Below, piece after piece: positions 11,394-21,611 of a stretch of DNA of 64,000 nt. The notes below the pieces were generated by a model. It saw only the letters and a program-made list of their open reading frames with translations, did no database searches and had not been told where the DNA came from. The stretch lies in the NCBI GenBank assembly GCA_003194525.1, contig NBIV01000056.1:274363-338362 (forward strand). The letters are read 5' to 3'. The DNA comes from Gracilariopsis chorda (taxonomy: Eukaryota; Rhodophyta; Florideophyceae; Gracilariales; Gracilariaceae). The stretch's first letter is position 1. Each line of letters opens with the position of its first letter. The position numbers and the translations under genes are program-made.

Positions 11394-13586
11394 GTCGGTT
11401 CCACCGCAGTCAGGAGCAAATGGGAAGACTGTCCACAGAATTACAGCTTCCAGGACCACTGTGAGACAAGTCAAGTGCCTTCCCGCTGTTGTGGTACACC
11501 ATCAAGCGTTTTGGTGACCAAAGCGCCGGTGAGGAGCCTTGAGAGCGGTGGAGAGGCTCCGGTGAAAACCCGTCAGAGTGGTGGAGGAACATCAGGTGCT
11601 CTCGTGGGCGGCTCTGGAAACCAAGGAGGCCCTGAAGTCGGAGCAAGCTCCAATGATGACGTCATAGAGGTGCCTGTACTCTACAGGAACAATCTTGATC
11701 CGGAGGAGAGGGTTTTATATGATGACAGTGATGCTGTTCCTTCGGAAGAGGTGGATAACAGTTTGGGTGTCTTAGACATCAATCGAGATGATTATGACCA
11801 GCAAAATTGCGTAATCGATATCCACAACATTCAATTTCTGAAGAACATGGTGCGTTCGAAGAATGACAAACATCTTCAAGATACTTCGAACAAACTGAGG
11901 AAATTCGGAAGGCTCCCTTCTCTTGGGTTGATTGCGGTGGCTCTGTTGGAGGGTGTGCCGGTTCGTGACGCTATTGATGCGAGTGGGCGTTTGATTGTTC
12001 CTGTGGTTTTAGTGGATGGCTTCCATCGAGTGAGTGTTCTACTGGACCTCGAGCAGGATGGTGCGAAATGGGCACGGATTACTGCTGGTTTGAACGTCAC
12101 GCTTTGGGAACGGAACCACGGCCGGAGAATGACATTAAATGAGGTGTTGTGGCTGGGGAAGACGTTGAATGATTTGAGCTCCAATGTTCTGGTGATGTCC
12201 TTCGCAGATAAGATTCACACTGCTGTTTCGTTTATTCGTAATGGCGTAGAGCAGGATGGGTATGATCTGTCAAAGCTTAAACCAAGCCAAATCACGGGGT
12301 TGTTGTGGAGCAGTGAGACGAACGGGAAAGAAGGGAAGATACGTCATTTCAATCGCCATTCTGCTCTTACTCTGAAGTTTGCGTGTAGTCCCGGTCTGTT
12401 AGAGTTATTCGATGTGGTGTGGCAGGAAATGCCTCAAATTGGAATAACTCATGTGTCTAGTGATATTCTGCTTGGAATGTCAGGGGATACGTTTTGTTTT
12501 ACTATCCAATGTCTACAGGCGCATGTTCGAATGAGGTCGGCGGCCACTGTGAAGATGGGACCGTTTGAGGGTTTCCGAAAGTACTTCTTCGACTGTGCTT
12601 CTAGAACGTATGACACTTGCAGTGAGCTGGGGAGTTCCATGAAGAAGAAAAAGAATGTACAGGAAGTGATGAATACCACAGTTGCCATCGGCAATTCTGA
12701 CCAGACTATGTCAAATTATATCACATCTCGTCTGGGGAAGTGGTATACGAAAGGGAAACGCAGTTCACTGGAGTCCAGAGTGAGTAATAAGGTGAAAGAG
12801 GCTCGTAGGACGTTTTCCAGCGCTTTGCCGGGCATGCAGAGACAGGATGCTACTGCTGCTGCTCCCTCTGTGGCCGATGTGGACGTGATCGAGTTGCTTG
12901 GTCTGAATGAGGAAGCTGCTCAGGAGCCTCTGAAAGCTGACCAGGATCCTCGAAGAAGTAAGAGAATCTCAAAGAAGCGTAAAGTGGAGGTCCTGGACGA
13001 AGATGAAGATGAAGAGTCAGTTGATTTTGAGCCACCGGTGAAGAGGCAGAGACCATCGAATCGTAAGCCGATTGCACCTGATGTGAAGCGGCTTGGCTTT
13101 GGTATCTCTCAGGAGGTGATGGGGGTGCTGCGTAGTATGGAAAGGGGAGATTTGAAAAGGTGGTTGACAGCAAAGGAGATCATTGTGCTCGAGTCCAGCG
13201 AGGATGAAGCTCAAGAGAACTTCGTGGATGATGAGGAAGACGAGGCAGAGGAGCACCAAACCGCAGGCAGCTTTGACGATAAGAATCCTGACAAGCTTCC
13301 AGCTGGCTTAAGTACGCCAGGAGAACTGGCTATGGGAGTGGACATGTCTTGCGTGGACCTGGTATACTCTTTGCTTAGTGAGTGGCGTGCAACCGGAAAT
13401 GCAGTGAAGCATTCCCATCCATGGATGCAGAGGATAAATCTGAGAAAGCACCATCGGAAGGACTGCCTATCACCTGATGACTTCCAAATGGTTCATCATA
13501 CTGTGTACTGGCGTGCGTCACGCAACATGCACAAAGAGATAGGTACTACGACACGTGCAGTGCTGGGCGTGAAGATGGGGTCGTGA
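11394..13586 (+). CDS. ParB-like domain protein with nuclear localisation signals (5' end unresolved)
   Basis: Long uninterrupted frame, about 700 codons. Counting from codon 11475, the ParB/sulfiredoxin-type core lies around residues 110-200, with the signature IVPVVLVDGFHRVSVLLDL; DGFHR is at 181-185. Upstream of it a segment (NIQFLKNMVRSKN) fits the start of a ParB N-terminal fold. The C-terminal half has eukaryotic nuclear features: KRISKKRK at about 496-503 and KRQRPSNRK at about 521-529, with acidic runs at 507-514 and 575-593. ParB-fold proteins bind DNA sites and can hydrolyse CTP or act as nucleases; which applies here is unknown. No ATG occurs early in this frame, and a different frame is open upstream from ATG 11311, so a first exon or a frameshift must be postulated. 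The gene diverges from the methyltransferase-SET gene across the palindrome array, which suggests a linked function. Confidence 0.65.
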   Translation, partial: VGSTAVRSKWEDCPQNYSFQDHCETSQVPSRCCGTPSSVLVTKAPVRSLESGGEAPVKTRQSGGGTSGALVGGSGNQGGPEVGASSNDDVIEVPVLYRNNLDPEERVLYDDSDAVPSEEVDNSLGVLDINRDDYDQQNCVIDIHNIQFLKNMVRSKNDKHLQDTSNKLRKFGRLPSLGLIAVALLEGVPVRDAIDASGRLIVPVVLVDGFHRVSVLLDLEQDGAKWARITAGLNVTLWERNHGRRMTLNEVLWLGKTLNDLSSNVLVMSFADKIHTAVSFIRNGVEQDGYDLSKLKPSQITGLLWSSETNGKEGKIRHFNRHSALTLKFACSPGLLELFDVVWQEMPQIGITHVSSDILLGMSGDTFCFTIQCLQAHVRMRSAATVKMGPFEGFRKYFFDCASRTYDTCSELGSSMKKKKNVQEVMNTTVAIGNSDQTMSNYITSRLGKWYTKGKRSSLESRVSNKVKEARRTFSSALPGMQRQDATAAAPSVADVDVIELLGLNEEAAQEPLKADQDPRRSKRISKKRKVEVLDEDEDEESVDFEPPVKRQRPSNRKPIAPDVKRLGFGISQEVMGVLRSMERGDLKRWLTAKEIIVLESSEDEAQENFVDDEEDEAEEHQTAGSFDDKNPDKLPAGLSTPGELAMGVDMSCVDLVYSLLSEWRATGNAVKHSHPWMQRINLRKHHRKDCLSPDDFQMVHHTVYWRASRNMHKEIGTTTRAVLGVKMGS

Positions 13587-13879
13587 AAAGGAGGTTGGAG
13601 GAGACGGACGAAGAAAGATTGGAGGTTAAGAGTCGGTTGAAGAGGAGGCATGGAAAGAGGGAAGCGGGAGAAGAAGGGTAGTGATGTTTAGGAGTGTCGT
13701 TGAGGCTGTTAGTACGACGGAATGGGTGGTATTGGAATCTGATGCGCGGTGCGTCGGGTGTGTGAGAACGGAGAGAGCTGCCCAGATGAGTTCCTGAGGA
13801 TGAGTTGGAAGTCAGACTAGGGCAGTATTAAGTTTGAAATTCAAAAGATGGAAATAAAAATGTTATTTTTGGTTGGGTG
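13587..13879. other. 3' flank of the ParB-like gene
   Basis: G/A-rich sequence after the stop at 13584-13586, then increasingly AT-rich. No gene or clear processing signal identified. Confidence 0.4.
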
Positions 13880-13922
13880 CTCGAAATGGCACTGGCCGCT
13901 GCGCAGCCAGCGCCATTTCGAG
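13880..13922. repeat. Inverted repeat (16-bp arms)
   Basis: Arms at 13880-13895 (CTCGAAATGGCACTGG) and 13907-13922 match at 15 of 16 positions around an 11-nt spacer. It lies about 300 bp beyond the ParB-like gene. Different in sequence from the 62-bp array. Confidence 0.85.
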
Positions 13923-16900
13923 ATCTGTATCTAGCCTTTAGCGGAGAATGAACTTGCTCCAAACTTGAAACTAGCGATGCGCAATGCAGGTGAGGCAAGG
14001 CTCTGTAAGATATGGAAGTGTGAATTCCAAAAATATTTTTTTTACTTGGCAAGCGCCAGAAACTACCATAATCTATCATTTTCGTAGTATTTTTGAGCTT
14101 TTGCCTAAGAAACTTGCAATCTAGCACCTCTATCTAGCATTCCGAGAACACCGACGTTGTGATGACGCCCACAATTACGTTTCGGTTTCCCTGGGAACCC
14201 TACCAAAAAACCTATTTGGCTCTACTCATAGCTTACCATAGCAATCCCGTGCACACGCCAAGAAATTGTGGGGAACGGTTCAGTCACGGTGTCAATTTGG
14301 TAGTTTAATACTCTCTACGCATGTTCTGTGGAGAAAGACCTGTGCATTTTCTGCTTGCTACAGTATCATTTTATTTGTATACCTGCGTTGGAATGGGTTC
14401 AAATCTACATCATTCGACTAGTCCATAATAGTTTTACAAACGAGGATCTTTTGTGCCTTACCGACGTTTCCAAGCATATGTTTTAAGTTCAGCAACGTCT
14501 ATCACCCCACTAGATCTTTACTGTTTCCTACCTTGCGAGGAACTATACGTAAGAAAGCGCTCCAAACCATTGGCTTCATGACCTGGCACTCGATGCTCTT
14601 TACGGCCGAGTGAGCTATACATGCAACCCTTCAATCGGTCTCTCTGACCATTTTATGGCTTGTATGGGCATTCCGCAGCTTCAACAACTCGTATTACACT
14701 GATATTCTGCTGTGCATTATCCTACAAAAACATAACTTTGAAACTAATACCAGTGGAAATACACTATACTATTTCGATATGATATAGATAAAGATGTAGC
14801 AGAATGTATATACTTCCAATTTACCTCAGATGAAGTATTGATATATTGTTCATTCCGGAAGCATGTATGCGTGCCTATCGCGCAAGAACCCGATACATAT
14901 GTCTCATGTTTTTGATATCGTTTGAAACATTTTCAGATATAGGAAATTTTGAAATATATTGAACGAATATCAAAATCTCATGAAAACTGTACCAGTGCGT
15001 ACCAGCATTATACCACGTTTATATCTTGAGCGTATCAAACATATCATCGGCAATACTATTTACATTTCAATCAATGGTCACTTAGGTATCAGCCACGCAT
15101 CATAACTATGCATTCCCACCATATCTGTTCTATATCAAAACGATATCTTGACTTTCTACTTGGTATTGGTCAAAACGTCTTCAAATGAGCACAGTTATTG
15201 ATGTATGTTTGGGCCAGTTGAATTCGAAACATTGTGCATTTTCTGAGTGCGGTGAGCAGCGTACGCGTAATCTAGAAGTTCATCAACGTCTACCACATCA
15301 CCAGTGGCAGGCTGCTCTGTTTTCTGAACTGTCCTGTCAGCAAGCTTCAGTTCCAAACCACTTTTTCACGTGATGTTAAACGCTTCTTACGGCCATGGCC
15401 CTCTGCTCCACTCTTTAATCGCTTGAGATGCGCAGTGTACTATTCGTACGCATATTTGCCCAGATCTTACACGTCTGTTTCCGTGTTTCTGATACGCTTT
15501 ACTCTTCCTTGTGCCCAAAATTCTCGTTGAAGCCAGAACGTTGCCCAAATGTGGCGACAATGTGCGCTATCCTGGTATTTAGAACAACAATGATGTCCAA
15601 ATCTATAAAAATGTAGATTACTTACAGTAAGACGGAAAGACCCCAAGATGTTGCTTTTATAATGATATGAATCTTTAAAAAATCCAAATTACCCACATCT
15701 CAACCATAATCTAGGCATTCCCTGTTTCATATGACGCAAATAAGTTCTCTTGAATACCGTTTTTATCGGGTATGCTTCGGAGGCGCACTGTGTTCGGTAA
15801 CCATTTTCGTTGCACTATGGAGGCCATTCTCGTGGCTCATAGTGTTAATGCCTCACATTTTGTGTTGCTTGTATCATAAAGAATGAATCGAGACGATACG
15901 ATTCTGTGCTAATCAAGATTGACATGATTCTTGGCACCGGCAAACTTCATTCCAGCCCCCACATTTTCCATAACTGAAATCAACGTTTTCATACTACGTT
16001 CTGTACTACGTTTGTCAGTAGCAACACTGAACTCTGAGTGAACAAGTAAATATCAGCCTTCTTGTTGTATGTGAATGCTGCTCATGATAAGAGGCATCCT
16101 TTTCCCAGAACACAATGAGTCAAAAATTCTCTATAGTTTTACTTCAATTGTTTCAAAATGTTTGCAGGCACCTCTGCGGGTTTTTGGGACCCCATAATTC
16201 AATTATTATGCTCTAGAATACGTAATAGCTCGTATTTACACTACAAAAGACACCCCGTTAAGATTTAGGGGTTCCGAGAAAACTCCTGGTAATAATAGGA
16301 GTGCATTTGGACGGTGCACAGCTGTTCTGGATGAAGTTCGGAAGCTAACTGGAGGCCATCCCGAGTTCTCAGCATCTCTCCTTCGGCCCTCGATGCTCGG
16401 TTTCCAAATTGATGGTGCAAGGAGCGCAAGCGGTACGCGGAGAGAGTGCTGTCTACAAAGTTTGCATTTAATTTGCACCAGGACTGCAACATTTTGTAAT
16501 TTTCCACACTTTATTTGCAATCCGCACGACATCCGGAAAATAAGAAAAGTCCATTGATTGCGCGAGAGGTGGTCTATTTCGAGGATACAAGGCGTTCTGC
16601 GTGAACCCCAATGGCCTATCAGACCCTTCAATATTGCACTCTGACTGCACTCCTCAAATTCCAAGCATTTGCTTTAGGGGTGCTGTATGGAGCCACGAAA
16701 ACAGTCTTGACAGAGAGATATTGTGGATAAAAATCTAGAATTGAGTGTAGCAACGTGCAATTAGTTTAAAAACGACTGAGCTCCAGACGGGGATAAATAT
16801 TGGCTACCGATGTACGGGCATTTGATTTTGCTATGGTGACAATGGCAGTTGGAAGCGGGTAGTGATCAAGACCGTGGACAATATTGCTCTAAGATATCAG

Positions 16901-17404
16901 TGATTTTAGTGGCCATGTGAATTCCAAGATGTTTCTTAGTTTCTGGAGACATGAGAGCATCTCCTTTAGAAAACAATTTCAATCAACACAGGCCAGAATG
17001 CGTAAAATCTTCTTCGCGTGCTTCAAAACCTCGTTACAAAGTCCAAAATTGACTCTCAACTGGTACCATTGATTTTACATACACCGCAACCGGCCACACG
17101 GGCAACTGGTTGATCCAACCACCATGGTGGCATGAACTTCTTTGGCTTCTTTTTCAAGGAAGAGAACAGCGGTGAACCCAGGAAAGTATTCTGGACGCAA
17201 ATGTTGTCGCAGTTCTTGATGTTCTTTAAAGATGAATAAAACCCTGACGATGTGCCTCTCGAAAACCTCCTAAACTTATAGGAATCATGCAAGCATTCAT
17301 CACTTTTATATGTTGAAACCTCCCCTCCAGCATTTAAAATATTTGAAAAAATTCCTTTATTTTGCGAAAGTCTCTAGTAGTCTTCGAGAAGCGTCAACCG
17401 AGAA
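13923..17404. other. AT-rich region without recognisable genes
   Basis: No long frames with coding character and no recognised RNA gene. The longest frame (16236-16664, minus, 142 codons) shows no family resemblance. If the gypsy element to the right was once complete, its 5' LTR and gag should lie here, but I could not recognise them. Confidence 0.5.
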
Positions 17405-20400
17405 AGCATCAGAGCAAACCAACGCCACCGCTACCTTTCAGCGTTAAATAGGTATCTTATTGACCCACTTCAAGTGGCGGAGTTGCTAGGTCTTTTTGGG
17501 TGGTATTATCATCTTCTCCAATAATTTGGACGAACATCTCACCCATGTCAGGGAGGTTTTCTCAGTAGTCTGTGATGCGGGAATTGCTCTCAAGCTGAGG
17601 AAGTGCGACTGCCTCACTGAGAAGGTGAAGAATCTGGGACATACTATCCATCCGGGATGGTGGATGATCGAGAAAGCTCGAGTCAAATGCCTTGTTGAGG
17701 CCTCAACCAGGAGTTCTTCGTGGGGCTGGTCAAGGTTTACCTACGGTCTACCCAGAACATTTTGGGCATCGCACCAACTTTAAACGCGTTTCTACCTGAA
17801 GAACATGCCTCAAAATTGGGACAGTTGACCCTCAGGCAATCGGAAGCGTTTAAATTTATAAAGGAGGCTGTCACGTCAGCATCCATCTTATCCTTACCCA
17901 AAGTGGGACCTACGTACTCTAGGAACACGGAAGTGTGCCACAACCAAGTTGGTTGTGCTCTTATCCAAGTGCCTCCGACGAGGACCGAAAACCAGTTGGA
18001 TATTGGTAGGGCTCGCTCAATATCCACGAGCGAAATTACTATGTCTCGGAGAAAGAGTGAATCGCCGTCGTTTGGGCACTTTGCACTCTACGCGCCTATC
18101 TTATGGGAGTGCATTTCACCGTATAGACGGATGGCTCTTCGTTGAGGTGGCTAATGAGTATCACCGATCCGTCAGGCCGCCTTATGCGCTGGAGACACGC
18201 CTTGCTGAATAATGCTTCCAAGTCATATATTAAAATGATGCTCTCAAAACCCACACCAACGCTTTGTCGCGTTTACACAAAAAAGCAGAAGCGCGCTGAA
18301 AGAAGTATGACGACATTCCATTCATTATGGCAGAATAATCGCATGATCCGTAGTGGATGTTCGAAGAATGGCCAGAAAACTGGGATGAAGATGTTGAATT
18401 TGACAATTTACTCACATCCCGTGAGACCCTTGAGAGTCCCTGACCAGAACGTTTTGTACCTGTTTCACTGGAGGAATTGCTCCGAGAACAATTCGGAGAC
18501 CAATTCTGTAAGAGGATTCGTGCCCGTCTAAACGGCAGTGAGGACCTGCCATTCTAGATAGACAATAAGGGGTACATCGTTTGGTTGTTCGAAGCTCGCC
18601 CACAGATTGTGGTACCTCATTCCTGCAGTGGCGGGTGTTACATCTTTTGCACTATGCGAAGCTCGGTGGCCACGTAGGTGGAAGGATGCTCTGCCTAACC
18701 CTACGAAGGTCTTTTTACTGGCCCGCCATGGCAGTCGATTGCTACACAACTCTGCGGTTTCATACCGAATGCGCGAAGAACCGGATGAAGCTCTGCAGGA
18801 ACGCGAAAGGAAATGAAGTTATTCCCTGCTAGGGCGCCACTAGAGTTTATCTAAATCGATATTCTCGGACCTCTCCTCACTACAAAGAGAGGGAACAAGT
18901 TCTTACTTGTGATCACCGATCGCTATTCAAAGCTTGCTCGGACTGACCCTCTTCGAAGGAAAACCGCTTTCACTGTGGCCCAGGCTCTGTTAACGCACTG
19001 GATCTTTGTCTACGGTCCTCCTGTGGAGGTGCTCTCCGATAATGGAAGGCAGTTGGCGTCCAAGTTCTTCCAGGACGATTGTCGCATCCTGGAAATGAAG
19101 AGCTTGTTCACTAATACCTACCATCTCCAATGTAATGGGCAAGTCGAACGGATCAACGAAACTTTGTTGGCCTGTCTCCGTTCCTACGTTGCTGATCACC
19201 CTAAGACTTGGGACTTTTATACAGAAGCTTTAACATTTGCATACAATACGCAAGTTCACCGGACTACCGGAGTGTCACAGTTCGAATTGGTTCTATCTCG
19301 TTCACCCCAGCCTGTGGCCTTATAATCCCAAGCCACCTTGGACAATTTCCCATCTGTGGGTCGCTATCGCCAGGAATGGAAGCAATAGCTTACTAAAATG
19401 GTCCCTACAGCGCGGAAGTCTATGGAACGCGCACAAGCCGCGTAGAAGCGGGATTTCGACGCTTGTTTACGAGATAATGCTCCCCCCGTACGGGCCAATA
19501 CCTACGTCTTTATACGTAAGGAATATTATAACACGGAACGGGAGAAGCGTCACAAGCTTTCGCCTGTGGCGGATGGACCATTTAAAGTGGTATCCGTTAA
19601 GTCCGACACTGTCAAAGTGGAGATGGGCAAGGCACACGAGCAGATTTCCCGCAATCGTCTTGTACCTGCCCCTCCTCCTTCATTTGAGGTGGTCCTGGAA
19701 ACAGGGTATCCCGTCTGTACGGACTCAGCAATGCCGGAAATCTCCCGACTAAATAGACCGACTACTCAACCAAACCTTGCTCGCTGCATCTTGGGTTTAC
19801 TGACTCTGCCGGAAACCCCGGCTCGGCCGGATCGTTTAGGTCCAAACGGAATCTTTTCTACTCCTAACACTACCGCCCCTTCGGCGCGCATTTACACCCG
19901 CCATTCGTGATATCCTACTGCTACTCCCCTTGCTCCGTCTAAGGAAGTGGAGGAGAGCTATCGCTACGATGGGAATTTACTACCGTCGCAATGGGATTTG
20001 AGCTATGAGACATGGAATGTAGATGAAGCCTCGCAATCCCCCACACAAGGTTCCGGAACGACGCAGGTACACCGTATGATACGGGAGAGTGGAACGACAT
20101 TCAACTATGTACCCCTCAACCAGGGAAATTCCCTGAATCAGGATAGCGATATTGTTTCGCAGACCCCTCACCAGGGTGTACTCGCAGAAACGTTGTTGAC
20201 AGAATTTCCCGCCAAAACGGATTCCTCAGCACCATCCACTTCACTGGTAGCGGGTAACAAACGCGTTGGGAATCCAGCAACGCTGGAACGTGAAGAGAAC
20301 CTCTTGGGGGAGGAAGACAGGAATGCACCTCTTGCAACGTAAGTCCATGGCTCTACAGCCCCGGACTTGAGAACCGTTTATAACGGGAATGTTGTCCAAA

Positions 20401-21320
20401 ATTCGGAGATTGAGGTGCTGAAGTCTCCGCGAAATCTCGTTAATATACCGAGCGTCTCGGAAAAATCCGGCGTCGTCACCAGGGTTACACCGGTCGTCCT
20501 GGATGATGCACCTCTTGAGGAAGACATCACACCTCACTTAGAGGCAAAGTCACCGGACAGGGTGTCCAAGGCGCCAGCTGTTCATGACCCATCAGAGAGT
20601 TTGATGCAACACACCGGAGCACCGGAAGTAATCGCCTGATACCGTGTGCCAACACAGCAGTGCACGGCTCAGCCAGACAGTGTAAGGCCCATGCCACGGG
20701 AGGCGAAACGCTAGGAGGTGGTTCAGAACCACATGTAGTGGGAGTCACGTGAACGGGCGGAGATTGTGCGCCGCGCACCAATCACCGCGTGACGCGGAAA
20801 GCCCCACCAGAAAATGACCTCTGCAACTCCACCGAAGCGGCAAGATGCCCGCAAGCTCGTGGTTCGAACGAACTACCGTCAACATGGGACGGAGGACCCC
20901 TGCAAACTAGCGGTGCGACCCAAGTACAGCGGAAGGCAGCAACCGTTCCACGAAGACACCCCGTTGAGGGATATTATTCCGCACTCGGCGCCGTATCCTC
21001 CGAGTAAGACCGGCAATTTGCATCCTGGCGTACCCCTGAGGGAAAATATCCCGTCCCACGGGCAACCCTTGACAAGAGAGGTCACCATAACACGGCAAGG
21101 CCAGCAAGTATACAAACAAGAGTTTGTGACTGACCGAATCGTCGGGCACACCTGGAATCAGGAAGGTATTCTAAGATACTGCGTCCGTTGGCACGGTTAT
21201 AAACCAAGGTTGGACGCCATGGAACCCATCGAACACCTCCCTCGTTCGAAGGTGGTCCAATATCACCGCAGCGAGGGTACTGCAAATCCATCTACGCTGT
21301 GCAACGCCCAAGTGGGGTAA
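17405..21320 (+). pseudogene. Chromodomain Ty3/gypsy pol, 5'-truncated and disrupted
   Basis: Successive broken frames give the canonical order. First is the end of reverse transcriptase (TNATATFQR at about 17420, then IIIFSNNLDEHLTHVREVF at 17500). The two aspartates of the YxDD box are absent; the matching position reads FLGG. Then come RNase H (to about 18210, RWLMSITDPSGRLMRWR), the integrase zinc-binding region (18640-18800, LLHYAKLGGH ... C-x-C-like), the integrase core (18909-19325, LSDNGRQLASKFFQDDC and NGQVERINETLLACLRSYV), the GPFKVVSV C-terminal module near 19570, and a chromodomain at about 21120-21270 (VTDRIVGHTWNQEGILRYCV). The order and chromodomain are those of chromoviruses. 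Frameshifts and stops run throughout. Gag, protease and the polymerase fingers are missing. Between integrase and chromodomain is an unusually long low-complexity stretch (19750-21060). Confidence 0.9.
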
Positions 21321-21611
21321 AAATGCCGCGAAGTCGGGGAAGGTAGGAAAAAGGAGTACACACCCTTTTGTATGGACTCCGTCAAGGACAGGAATGAAAG
21401 AGGAAACGCAGTTCTAAACGGGAAAGTCTACTCAGGAGCCTTGCGCTCCCGTTTGATACTAAGCTACATTACTTGCTAAGCCAAGGAAAGAGACCGGGAT
21501 ACTGGATTAGAGGTTTGACCCCTCCCCATCTTCCGGGGCGTGAACACCCGCAAGGTGGTAAGCCAAGGCATCCGCTATCGCTGTGACGTCACCCGAAACC
21601 TCTGCAGCGCT
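21321..21611. other. Spacer between convergent retroelement frames
   Basis: About 290 bp between the plus-strand chromodomain stop and the minus-strand accessory frame stop. No feature recognised. Confidence 0.5.

Noticed and set aside
13923-17404. 5' LTR and gag of the gypsy element
   Set aside because: I looked for repeats shared with 21.3-24.1 kb and for gag-like frames but found none convincing by eye.
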